Source: Hominenteromicrobium sp900549945 (GTDB lineage Bacteria; Bacillota; Clostridia; Oscillospirales; Acutalibacteraceae). From it: 64,000 bases of DNA. The notes under the pieces were generated by a model. The model worked only from the letters and a program-made list of their open reading frames with translations, ran no database searches and had not been told where the DNA came from. The stretch is from assembly GCA_902472305.1 (NCBI GenBank), contig CABRNK010000003.1, positions 62,001 to 126,000 of the forward strand, written 5' to 3'. How positions within the stretch are numbered: the stretch's first letter is position 1; the number at the start of each line of letters is the position of its first letter. Shown here piece after piece: positions 9,015-16,233 of the stretch. The position numbers and the translations under genes are program-made.

Positions 9015-9932
9015 ATGAGAATCACCCGAAGCCTTGAATTTCAGATCGGCAGCAACGAGGAAAAGCTGCCCTATGCCACGGCTGCGTTTCCCTATATCGC
9101 CTCGCGCGCAGAGCTGGACGATTACCGGGAGCCGTTCGTGCCGTGGCACTGGCACAACGCCGTAGAGCTTTTTTACATGGAAAGCGGCGTGCTGCAGTAC
9201 CACACGCCGCACGAAACGATCATGTTTCCCGCGGGCACGGCCGGGTTTGTCAACTCCAACGTGCTGCACAGGACGGAAATCCGGACGCAAAGCGAGCGAA
9301 ACGTCCAGCTGCTGCACATCTTCGACCCCAGACTTCTTGCGGGGAGCCACGACAGCGCCATCGAGCAGAAATACATCATGCCGGTCGTCGCCTCCCCGCA
9401 GATAGAGCTGCTTGCCCTGCGGCCGGAGGTGCCGGAGCAGGCCGCCGTCATCGACCGGATCCGCAGCGCGTTCCAGCTCTCGGAAGACGCACTTGGCTAC
9501 GAGTTCCAGATCCGGGACGCGCTCTCGCAGATCTGGCTGCAGCTGTTCGGGCCGCAGCTCCCCGCGCTTCGGGAAAAGGCGCAGTCCGCCGACCGCTCGG
9601 CCGACAAAGTAAAGCGCATGATGATTTACATCCACGAGCACTACGCCGAAAAAATAACGGTTTCGGCGCTCGCTGAAACCGCCTTTCTGAGCGAGCGGGA
9701 ATGCTACAGGGCGTTTCAGAACCACTTGCACATGACCCCCGTCGCGTATATCAAGAGCTGCCGCATACAAGCGGCGCGGCAGATGCTTGCCGACAGCCAG
9801 ACGCCGATCACCGAAATCGGCTACGCCTGCGGCCTTGGAAACGCCAGCTACTTCGGGAAAATCTTCCGCGAGCAAACGGGCTGCACGCCGCTGCAGTACC
9901 GGCGCAAATGGCAGGATCGTGACAAAAAATGA
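9015..9932 (+). CDS. AraC family transcriptional regulator
   Basis: 305 residues: an N-terminal cupin-type effector domain (WHWHNAVELFYMESGVLQYH, about 35-110) and a C-terminal pair of AraC helix-turn-helix motifs (about 205-300, with ITVSALAETAFLSERECYRAF and ITEIGYACGLGNASYFGKIFREQTGCTP). The start at 9015 has GGAGG six bases upstream; a longer in-frame extension runs through the terminator hairpin and is rejected. Regulators with this cupin usually bind sugars or small organic ligands. The two downstream genes on the same strand are obvious candidates for targets, but no site could be assigned. Confidence 0.92.
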   Translation: MRITRSLEFQIGSNEEKLPYATAAFPYIASRAELDDYREPFVPWHWHNAVELFYMESGVLQYHTPHETIMFPAGTAGFVNSNVLHRTEIRTQSERNVQLLHIFDPRLLAGSHDSAIEQKYIMPVVASPQIELLALRPEVPEQAAVIDRIRSAFQLSEDALGYEFQIRDALSQIWLQLFGPQLPALREKAQSADRSADKVKRMMIYIHEHYAEKITVSALAETAFLSERECYRAFQNHLHMTPVAYIKSCRIQAARQMLADSQTPITEIGYACGLGNASYFGKIFREQTGCTPLQYRRKWQDRDKK

Positions 9933-10052
9933 CAGCATTGCGATATACTATCCGCAGCACCGGCGTTATAATGGATACAGAAGTCCGCGCCGGGCTGCGG
10001 TTTTTTCCTCTCGCAGCCCCGGCGACACAAGCGATTGGAAAGGAAGAAAGCC

Positions 10053-10652
10053 GTGGAACTGAATTGCAAAACGGCGGAAGCGGCGCTCCGGCAGGCCGAA
10101 GCGCAGAACCCCGGCCGCTGGGCGGCGCACGTGCGCTTTGCGGCGCTCGCCTGCCGGAACATCGCCGCGCGCTGCGACGGCCTGTCTGCCGATACGGCCT
10201 ACTGCTACGGCCTGCTGCACGACATCGGGCGGTATGCCGGCGTATCCTCTGAAAAGCACCTGATCGACGGCTACCGCTTCTGCATGGTGCGGGGCTGGGA
10301 AAAAGCCGCGCAGATCTGCATCTCCCACGCCTTTATGCTGCAGGACATCCGCACGTCCATCGGCACGTTCGACGTATCGGACGACGACTACCGGTTTATG
10401 GCACGTTTTGTCCGGGACGCCGTTTACGACGATTACGACCGGCTCGTGCAGCTGTGCGACGCGCTGGCACTCCCGACCGGCTTCTGCCTTCTGGAAAAGC
10501 GCTTCGTCGACGTCGCCCTCCGGTACGGAACGCCGCCCCCCACCCTCGCGCGCTGGAAGAAGATTCTGGAAATCAAAGCGCTTTTTGAGGCGAAGATAAG
10601 CGGCTCCATCTACGAGCTGCTCCCCGGCGTCGTCGAAAACACGTTTCGATAA
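10053..10652 (+). CDS. HD-domain protein (putative metal-dependent phosphohydrolase)
   Basis: 199 residues. The paired His-Asp of the HD superfamily is visible in YGLLHDIGRYAG (about residues 54-65), with an upstream histidine (AAHVRFAALAC) and a downstream aspartate (LVQLCDALAL) in the expected order for metal binding. HD proteins cleave phosphate bonds of nucleotides or phosphorylated metabolites. I place the start at the GTG at 10053 because GGAAAGGA lies 8 bases before it; an ATG at 10035 overlaps that site. It lies 24 bp before a Cys-rich protein gene and is probably co-transcribed with it. The substrate is unknown. Confidence 0.75.
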   Translation: MELNCKTAEAALRQAEAQNPGRWAAHVRFAALACRNIAARCDGLSADTAYCYGLLHDIGRYAGVSSEKHLIDGYRFCMVRGWEKAAQICISHAFMLQDIRTSIGTFDVSDDDYRFMARFVRDAVYDDYDRLVQLCDALALPTGFCLLEKRFVDVALRYGTPPPTLARWKKILEIKALFEAKISGSIYELLPGVVENTFR

Positions 10653-10676
10653 ACCACAGATTGATGGAGATCTACC

Positions 10677-11420
10677 ATGGCAAACTACTACGTTGCAAGC
10701 TGCCTGTTCACAGCGCGGTTCCCCGAGACAAGCCTCAGGATACAGAACTATATCCGGACAAAGCCGGACATCAAAACGGTGCGCTGCTGCATTCCGAATT
10801 TCAAAGTGGATTTCAACACCAACCGGATTCCCTCCCCAAGCGTCCGGCAGGCCTGGGAACAGCTGCCGGTGTCCGAGGTTTTCCAGCCAGACGACACTGT
10901 GATCTCGGTCTGCCACAACTGCACCAATATCGCCGAGGAGTGGCGCGCCGGCACAAAGGCCGTATCCCTGTGGGAGATTATCGACCGGGACCCCTCCTTC
11001 GTCTTTCCCGACTATGACGGCATGGAGGTCACCGTGCAGGACTGCTGGCGGACCAGAGAGCGCCGGAACGAACAGGACGCCGTCCGCAGCCTGCTGGAGA
11101 AGATGAACATCCGCTTTGTGGAAGCCCGGCAGAACCATGCGGAGACAGAGTTCTGCGGCAGCACGCTGTACCGGGAACAGCCCGTCAAGAACGCGCGGCT
11201 CGCGCCGAAGCACTACGTGGAGCAGGCGCAGGGCAAGTTCCTCCCGCATACGCCGGAGGAACAGGCGGTCATCATGCAGGATTACTGCCGCCAGTTCAAA
11301 ACCGATGCGGTCGTCTGCTACTGCCACTACTGTCTGGAAGGGCTGCAGCAGGGCGGTGTGAACGGCCTGCATATCGCGAACCTGCTCTTCCCTGACAGTA
11401 ACGCCGCGGCAAATCAGTAA
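10677..11420 (+). CDS. Cys-rich CCG-domain-like protein (HdrB-related)
   Basis: 247 residues with 11 cysteines: C9, C37-C38, C79xxC82, C123, C160, C204, C214xC216xxC219. The first set has the order and spacing style of the CCG domain (C-x27-CC-x40-CxxC) of heterodisulfide reductase subunit B and related proteins, which hold a non-cubane [4Fe-4S] cluster. The second set is a degenerate copy ending CYCHYCLEGL. This suggests an iron-sulfur redox protein in the cytoplasm, but no catalytic partner (HdrA/HdrC or a flavoprotein) is encoded nearby. It follows the HD-domain gene by 24 bp and is followed by a terminator. Function is not known. Confidence 0.6.
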   Translation: MANYYVASCLFTARFPETSLRIQNYIRTKPDIKTVRCCIPNFKVDFNTNRIPSPSVRQAWEQLPVSEVFQPDDTVISVCHNCTNIAEEWRAGTKAVSLWEIIDRDPSFVFPDYDGMEVTVQDCWRTRERRNEQDAVRSLLEKMNIRFVEARQNHAETEFCGSTLYREQPVKNARLAPKHYVEQAQGKFLPHTPEEQAVIMQDYCRQFKTDAVVCYCHYCLEGLQQGGVNGLHIANLLFPDSNAAANQ

Positions 11421-11495
11421 CCTGTTTAAGGCAAAAGCGCTGCTTTTTAGCTCTGCTTTTCAGCTCCGCACTTCATTCCCGCTTAAAACACAACA

Positions 11496-11535
11496 AAAGA
11501 CGCCCCGGTGTTTTCAATGCAGCCGGGGCGTCTTT
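11496..11535. terminator. intrinsic terminator after the Cys-rich protein gene
   Basis: Perfect 13-bp stem (AAAGACGCCCCGG at 11496-11508 with its complement at 11523-11535), flanked by A-rich and T-rich ends. It separates the + strand gene from the - strand SdpI-like gene. A second hairpin with a 2x2 internal loop follows at about 11544-11575 (GCGCCCA..TGGGCGC arms). Confidence 0.8.
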
Positions 11536-11592
11536 CGGCGAAACGCGCCCATGTGGAAAATTCCATGTGGGCGCGCTGCTCTTATACTATTA

Positions 11593-11916
11593 TTATAACC
11601 GCGTCGGCAGAATCAAAACGGCCGATATTGTGACCGCACAGTATATAAAGTACGCGATAACCATTGTGCTTACATTAGCGTTCTGCCAATACAGGATGAA
11701 ATAAGCAATCAGGGCAGCGACGGCAAACACGGCGCACAAACTCCCCGCAATCGTATTTACACGGTCCCACTTCTCTTTGCTTTCCATGGCCTTTTTGTTG
11801 TGGTATCCCACGCGAAAGTCGGGAAATTGCGTGTGCTTCCTCTTTAAAACAACGGCTAAAATCCCCAAAACAAGCGCATAAACCGCATAAAACAAAAACA
11901 TCAGAAAATGTGCCAT
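11593..11916 (-). CDS. SdpI-like small membrane protein
   Basis: 107 residues with three hydrophobic helices (about 5-25, 55-75 and 82-102). Between helices 1 and 2 lies FRVGYHNKKAMESKEKWDRVN, which resembles the conserved FGYRT...KSEEVW...N segment of the SdpI family of immunity and signal-transducing membrane proteins. Many members are simply small membrane proteins of unknown role. No toxin gene is next to it. Gene call moderately sure, family assignment weaker. Confidence 0.6.
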   Translation of the reverse strand: MAHFLMFLFYAVYALVLGILAVVLKRKHTQFPDFRVGYHNKKAMESKEKWDRVNTIAGSLCAVFAVAALIAYFILYWQNANVSTMVIAYFIYCAVTISAVLILPTRL

Positions 11917-11990
11917 GTGTTCTTCACTCCCCCACCGCTTCGTTTGCCGGTCTGTTCAGTTTTATGTTACCACATCGCAGGACAAAACAC

Positions 11991-12027
11991 AAGAACAGCC
12001 GCAGTGCACGACCCTGCGGCTGTTCTT
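11991..12027. terminator. intrinsic terminator after the SnoaL-like gene
   Basis: Perfect 14-bp stem (11991-12004 with 12014-12027) with a 9-base loop. On the - strand the sequence continues TTGTGTTTTG, so it ends transcription of the gene at 12077-12517. Confidence 0.75.
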
Positions 12028-12076
12028 GCATTTACGCGCCGCGCTTTGCCGTAAGGCTGTGCGGGCAGCGGCTTGT

Positions 12077-12517
12077 TTACTGTCCCTTTGCGGACAAGGG
12101 GCTGTCGGACAGCGCCCAGCCCTCCACCACGCGGACGCCGACCGGGGCCGGGTTTTCCCTGAACGTCACAAATTCCATTGTATTCTGCAGGATCTCCTCG
12201 CCCGTATGCAGGTTTTTGATCTTCACCGTATACCGGATCGCGCACCAGTTGTCGCGGATAATCATATTGTCGAACTGGCCCAGCTCCATCGTGTAGTGCT
12301 GGAAAAGCTGCCCCATCATCGCCTTGTACTCCGCCAGCGTCAGGCGCTTGCCGTAGACGTTGTAGTGCGCGTCCGGCTCATACAGCGTGTTGCACCACTC
12401 GAGCCAACCGTCATAGCCGCCGTTCCAGTTGTTGAAGCCGTCGAACAGCCGCCGCTCGATGGCCTTTTCGATCTCCTTTTCAATCGGTGTCGGGTTCTTG
12501 ATTTCCGTTACAGCCAT
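12077..12517 (-). CDS. SnoaL-like/NTF2-fold protein
   Basis: 146 residues. The pattern of an N-terminal helical part (EKEIEKAIERRLFDGFNNWNGGYDGWLEWCNTLYEPDA), the central KRLTLAEYKAMMGQLFQ and the late strands (NWCAIRYTVKIKN, MEFVTFRENP, VVEGWALSDS) is that of the NTF2/SnoaL fold seen in small ketosteroid-isomerase-like enzymes and ligand-binding proteins. The start at 12517 follows GGAGG by 8 bases. Some members act on polyketides or steroids, others are only binding domains. The gene stands alone between two terminators. No substrate is suggested. Confidence 0.7.
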   Translation of the reverse strand: MAVTEIKNPTPIEKEIEKAIERRLFDGFNNWNGGYDGWLEWCNTLYEPDAHYNVYGKRLTLAEYKAMMGQLFQHYTMELGQFDNMIIRDNWCAIRYTVKIKNLHTGEEILQNTMEFVTFRENPAPVGVRVVEGWALSDSPLSAKGQ

Positions 12518-12650
12518 TTTAAATTCCTCCAGTATAAATGTATATTTCAAAGATCCCTTTCGGTCTTTGCTGTATACAGTCTACCGGCCCGGTGTTTTCA
12601 AAATGCTTTCGAATCGTTATCGGAATATTAAAAACAAAAAATCCAAGAAA

Positions 12651-12685
12651 CAAAAACCCCGGCAGCCTTTCGGCCGTCCGGGGTT
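12651..12685 (-). terminator. intrinsic terminator after metY
   Basis: On the - strand an 8-bp stem AACCCCGG/CCGGGGTT with a hairpin-forming loop is followed by TTTTTGTTTC, 20 bp past the metY stop. Confidence 0.8.
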
Positions 12686-12706
12686 CGATTCATTTTACTG
12701 TGCGGC

Positions 12707-13987
12707 TTACTGCACGGCCTTTTCCAGCGCCTGCTGTACATCGGCGAGGATGTCCCCGATATTCTCGATGCCGACGGAGAGGCGGATCAGGTCGGCGCCG
12801 ACGCCGGCCTCCTCGAGCTGGCGGTCGGAGAGCTGGCGGTGCGTTGTGCTGGCGGGGTGCAGCACGCAGGTGCGCAGATCCGCCACATGCGTGACAACCG
12901 AGGCGAGCTCCAGACTGTCCATGAATTTCGTCGCCGCCTCGCGGCCGCCCTTGATGCCGAAGGAAACGACGCCGCAGGTGCCGTTCGGCATATACTTCTT
13001 CGCGAGCGCATAATACGGGCTGCTCTCAAGGCCGGGGTAGTTGACCCACGCGACGCGCTCGTCCGCCTCGAGGAATTTCGCAATCGCCAGCGCGTTTGAA
13101 CAGTGGCGCTCCATGCGCAGGGCAAGCGTTTCCATGCCGAGATTCAGAAGGAACGCGTTCATCGGTGCAGCCTGCGCGCCGAGATCGCGCATCAGGTGGC
13201 ATCTGGCCTTTGCGATATAAGCGGCCTTGCCGAACTGCTCCGTGTAGACGACGCCGTGGTACGATTCGTCCGGCTCGGTCAACTCCGGGAATTTCCCGTT
13301 ATTCCAGTCGAAATTGCCGCTGTCGACGATGGCGCCGCCGACCTGCACGGCATGGCCGTCCAGATACTTCGTCGTGGAATGGACGACGATATCGACACCG
13401 AACTCAAACGGCCGGCAGTTGACCGGTGTCGGGAACGTGTTGTCCACGATGATCGGCACGCCGTGCTCGTGGGCAACGTCCGCGAACAGCGCGAGATCCG
13501 TCACGACGAGCGAGGGGTTCGCAAGCGTCTCCGCAAACACGCAGCGGGTGTTCTCGCGGAAGGCCGCGCGCAGCTCGTCCGCCGTGGAGGTCGGGGAAAC
13601 GAAGGTGAAATCAATCCCCATCTCCTTCATCGTCTTGTAAAACAGGTTGAACGTGCCGCCGTAGATCGCACTCGAGCAGACCACATGGCCGCCGGCGCGG
13701 CAGATGTTCAGAATCGATATCATCGAGGCCGCCTGCCCGGAAGCGGTGAGCATCGCGCCCACGCCGCCCTCAAGCGCCGCGAGCTTCTTTTCCACCGCGT
13801 CGAGCGTCGGGTTGCCCAGCCGCGTATAGAAAAAGCCGTCCGCCTTGAGGTCGAACAGGTCGCCCATCTCCTTGGAGCTCTCGTAGGTATACGTCGTGCT
13901 CTGCACAATCGGCAGGACGCGCGGCTCGCCGTTGCCCGGCGTGTAGCCCGCGTGGATGCAAGTTGTATCGGGTTTATACTTCTTCAC
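12707..13987 (-). CDS. metY: O-acetylhomoserine sulfhydrylase (aminocarboxypropyltransferase)
   Basis: 426 residues of the Cys/Met metabolism PLP enzyme family. The N-terminal block (DTTCIHAGYTPGNGEPRVLPIVQSTTY), the substrate region FYTRLGNPT, the ASGQAA loop and the PLP lysine in VVHSTTKYLDGH are all present. The GGRE/THVADLRTCVLHPASTTHRQL end is typical of MetY rather than cystathionine gamma-synthase. It makes homocysteine from O-acetylhomoserine and sulfide in the cytoplasm. I start at the GTG at 13987, 8 bases after GGAGG; upstream ATGs have no ribosome site. It follows a zinc-ribbon membrane protein gene by 36 bp, likely the same transcript. Confidence 0.92.
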   Translation of the reverse strand: MKKYKPDTTCIHAGYTPGNGEPRVLPIVQSTTYTYESSKEMGDLFDLKADGFFYTRLGNPTLDAVEKKLAALEGGVGAMLTASGQAASMISILNICRAGGHVVCSSAIYGGTFNLFYKTMKEMGIDFTFVSPTSTADELRAAFRENTRCVFAETLANPSLVVTDLALFADVAHEHGVPIIVDNTFPTPVNCRPFEFGVDIVVHSTTKYLDGHAVQVGGAIVDSGNFDWNNGKFPELTEPDESYHGVVYTEQFGKAAYIAKARCHLMRDLGAQAAPMNAFLLNLGMETLALRMERHCSNALAIAKFLEADERVAWVNYPGLESSPYYALAKKYMPNGTCGVVSFGIKGGREAATKFMDSLELASVVTHVADLRTCVLHPASTTHRQLSDRQLEEAGVGADLIRLSVGIENIGDILADVQQALEKAVQ

Positions 13988-14023
13988 TTTTATATCCTCC
14001 ATTCCATGCCTGCGCATGTGGTT

Positions 14024-14491
14024 TTACGGCATAACGAGGTTTTTCAGAAACGCCGCGATCTGATCCGTCGCCAAAACGGCGAGCATCACGAGCGCCAGAA
14101 ACGCGATGATCGAAACCGTCTGGATCACCATGCGCTTTCCCTTCGGCATTTCGTCCTCCTCGGGCGGCGCCGGCTCCTCCTCGCGCTCCTCGGCCATCGC
14201 CTGATTCGCGCGCTCGAGGTCCTGATACTCCACATAGACGTTGCGGTCGGTCGGCAAAAACTCCGGGTCGTAAATACTAGTGGAAAAGCCGGCCTTCACC
14301 GGCTCCGTGCGGTGCCGGATCGCCCGCGCTTCGAAAAGCGCGGAAAGCTCCGCCGCCTCTCCCTCGTGCACCTTCATAAAAAAGACCTCGTCCCCCTCCC
14401 TGACAGGCCGCAGCGCGCGGCTGCGCCGGCAGTTCGGGCACGCCCGGGTGGAATCCTCGCAGATCGTCTGGCATTTTGTGCAGTAGAGCAT
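14024..14491 (-). CDS. zinc-ribbon membrane protein
   Basis: 155 residues. The N-terminus has a zinc ribbon with two CxxC pairs (YCTKCQTICEDSTRACPNC), followed by a DUF2007-like signal-transducing region (FMKVHEGEAAELSALFEARAI, IYDPEFLPTDRNVYVEYQDLERA), an acidic stretch (EEREEEPAPPEEDE) and one C-terminal membrane helix (about 122-145). The cytoplasmic zinc finger anchored by a single tail helix is common in clostridia. Its role is unknown. The ATG follows GGGAGG by 5-6 bases, and a strong promoter lies just upstream. It is the first gene before metY. Confidence 0.75.
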   Translation of the reverse strand: MLYCTKCQTICEDSTRACPNCRRSRALRPVREGDEVFFMKVHEGEAAELSALFEARAIRHRTEPVKAGFSTSIYDPEFLPTDRNVYVEYQDLERANQAMAEEREEEPAPPEEDEMPKGKRMVIQTVSIIAFLALVMLAVLATDQIAAFLKNLVMP

Positions 14492-14529
14492 GGCCGCCTC
14501 CCTATCACGGCTAAAGCCGGTTTAGGCTT

Positions 14530-14558
14530 AGTATAGCACAGCGGCCCCGTAAATTCAA
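14530..14558 (-). promoter_or_regulatory. sigma-A promoter of the zinc-ribbon/metY unit
   Basis: On the - strand TTGAAT (14558-14553), a 17-base spacer and TATACT (14535-14530) lie about 40 bp before the start codon and only 10 bp after the dpaB stop. Confidence 0.75.
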
Positions 14559-14567
14559 CAAAAAATC

Positions 14568-15131
14568 TCAGCGCAGCACGGGCTGAAGCTGCTCCCCGCG
14601 AAATGCGGCCTCGAGCGTTTCGGGCAGAAGCTCAAAATGCGCGACGAGCGAATTCGGCTTCTTCTCAGGGTCGTCCTGTCCGAGAGGCGTAAAAAAGATG
14701 TGCTTTGTGTTCAAAAGCGCGCCGATATTCCGGCACGAAGCGCCGAGCGCGTCGTTCGACGCCAGCGCGAGGACGACCGGCATCTTGATGCGCAGGCCGG
14801 ATTTGACCGCCATCGTGACGCTTGTATCCGTCACGGCGTTCGCGATCTTCGCCGCAGTGTTCCCGGTGCACGGCATGACGACCATCGCGTCCGCAAGGTG
14901 CTTCGGACCGATCGGCTCCGCGCCGGCGATTGTGTGGATGATCTCCCGCCCGCAGAGTTCCTCGATGCGGCGGCGAAAGCTCTCCGCCGTGCCGAAGCGG
15001 GTGTCCGTGCTGTAGGCCGTCTCGCTCATAATCGGCAGGATTTCATACGTCTCTCTCAAGCGCGCAAGCTCTTTCAGCGCGCTCTCAAATGTGCAGAAGG
15101 AACCGCACATGGCAAATGCAATGGTACGCAT
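14568..15131 (-). CDS. dpaB: dipicolinate synthase subunit B
   Basis: 187 residues of the flavoprotein fold of SpoVFB/DpaB. Visible blocks are the N-terminal IAFAMCGSFCTF, the SETAYSTDTRFG loop, the nucleotide-binding VVMPCTGNTAAKIANAVTDTSVTMAVKSGLR and the end PVVLALASNDALGASCRNIG. With DpaA it converts dihydroxy-tetrahydrodipicolinate to dipicolinic acid in the mother cell during sporulation. The start at 15131 fits the conserved strand; the upstream GAGGAG is a slightly distant ribosome site. It lies 10 bp after dpaA. This gene is good evidence that the organism forms endospores. Confidence 0.93.
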   Translation of the reverse strand: MRTIAFAMCGSFCTFESALKELARLRETYEILPIMSETAYSTDTRFGTAESFRRRIEELCGREIIHTIAGAEPIGPKHLADAMVVMPCTGNTAAKIANAVTDTSVTMAVKSGLRIKMPVVLALASNDALGASCRNIGALLNTKHIFFTPLGQDDPEKKPNSLVAHFELLPETLEAAFRGEQLQPVLR

Positions 15132-15141
15132 AACGCGATCA

Positions 15142-15996
15142 CTACTCCTCAAGCATATTGTAAACGGCTTCCTTGATGTATTCCGCCGCTGTTTTCGGCG
15201 CGACGCGGCCGGGCAGCGAAAGCGCCTCGACGACGCGGATGTGCATCCGCAGCGCGCTTTCCGTATCGATGCCGCCGGGCGCGGAGGCCAGCTCCAGAAT
15301 GAGCGTATCCTCGTCCTGCCGTGCGAGCACCGGCGCGCCGATCACGCGCGCGGGCACCGTGTTGAAAATGATGTCGAACCGCTGCGTGATCTCGCGGTAC
15401 GCGAGCGGCTCTGCGCCGAGCGCGCGCGCAAACATCAGATCGCCCTTTTTCCGCGCCGCCACATAGACGTGCGCGCCCATCGCGTGCAGCAGGAGCGCCA
15501 GATTTTTCCCGATGCGCCCGAGGCCCGTGACGAGGCATTTCGCGCCGTTCAGCGTGCCGGGGTACTCGCGGATCGCGGCTTCCACCGCGCCCTCCGCCGT
15601 CGCGATCGCGTTGCCGACCGCGAGCTCCTCACGCCGGTAGTAATCCTCCGGCTCGATCTCCTTCCACACCGCGGAGGAGGCCGTGAGTTTCTGGAGCATG
15701 CCGCCGTACACCGTGCGGTTGCGGAACAAAGCGGCAAACTCGTCGTCCAGCCGGATCGGCTCGGCCGCAAACGGCGCGAGCAGCGTCTCACCGTCGCGCG
15801 TCGCGGGCAGCGGCAGCAAAATCACAGAGCTTTTCTTTACAAGGTCCAAAAGCGGCGTTTCGGCAACGCCGCGGATCGGCCCCGAATTTTCAAAACCGTA
15901 TGCACAGACGGGGTAACCGTCCGCAGCGATCGAAGAAGCGAGATAACGCATCCGCTCATCGCCGCCGATTACGCCGAAGCTGTTGATCATGGGCAT
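15142..15996 (-). CDS. dpaA: dipicolinate synthase subunit A
   Basis: 284 residues. The N-terminal region (INSFGVIGGDERMRYLASSIAADGYPV) and the second Rossmann domain (CLVTGLGRIGKNLALLLHAMGAHVYVAARK) are those of DpaA/SpoVFA, the NAD(P)-binding subunit of dipicolinate synthase. The FNTVPARVI segment and ELASAPGGID are also conserved. With DpaB it makes the calcium chelator stored in the spore core. Expressed in the mother cell; a mother-cell-type -10 element lies 38 bp upstream. Unlike the Bacillus operon, no asd, dapG or dapA follows; the next genes are unrelated. Confidence 0.93.
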   Translation of the reverse strand: MPMINSFGVIGGDERMRYLASSIAADGYPVCAYGFENSGPIRGVAETPLLDLVKKSSVILLPLPATRDGETLLAPFAAEPIRLDDEFAALFRNRTVYGGMLQKLTASSAVWKEIEPEDYYRREELAVGNAIATAEGAVEAAIREYPGTLNGAKCLVTGLGRIGKNLALLLHAMGAHVYVAARKKGDLMFARALGAEPLAYREITQRFDIIFNTVPARVIGAPVLARQDEDTLILELASAPGGIDTESALRMHIRVVEALSLPGRVAPKTAAEYIKEAVYNMLEE

Positions 15997-16033
15997 AGGG
16001 GTTCACGCCTTTCAAAAACATTTCCTTCAATTC

Positions 16034-16041
16034 ATTGTATG
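16034..16041 (-). promoter_or_regulatory. possible mother-cell sigma (E/K) -10 element for dpaAB
   Basis: On the - strand CATACAAT, matching the -10 consensus of sporulation sigma-E/K promoters, lies 38 bp before the dpaA start. An upstream GCACA about 15 bases further out could be the AC-type -35 of sigma-K. No vegetative promoter is evident here. Confidence 0.45.
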
Positions 16042-16101
16042 GCCTTCGGCCGCTTTTGTGCCGCGCAGGAATACTTTTTCTGCCTTTTTTTCATTTTGCT
16101 A

Positions 16102-16130
16102 TTTATTTTTTCGCGGTTTGGCATTATAAT
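16102..16130 (+). promoter_or_regulatory. putative murC promoter
   Basis: TTTATT (16102-16107), 17-base spacer and a perfect TATAAT (16125-16130). The -35 is weak, so the element rests mainly on the -10 box about 100 bp before the murC start. Confidence 0.5.
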
Positions 16131-16233
16131 AGTACAGATCATAAGATTCTGAACCCGTGTATTCTTCAATTTATTTTTCAGATATAACGGCCCGCGGCGC
16201 ATGTCCGCGGCCGACGAAAGGAACGTCTTGACT

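Noticed and set aside
16201..16233. Upstream ATG for murC at 16201
   Set aside because: It precedes the AAAGGA ribosome site and adds residues that are not part of MurC; the ATG at 16234 fits the family.
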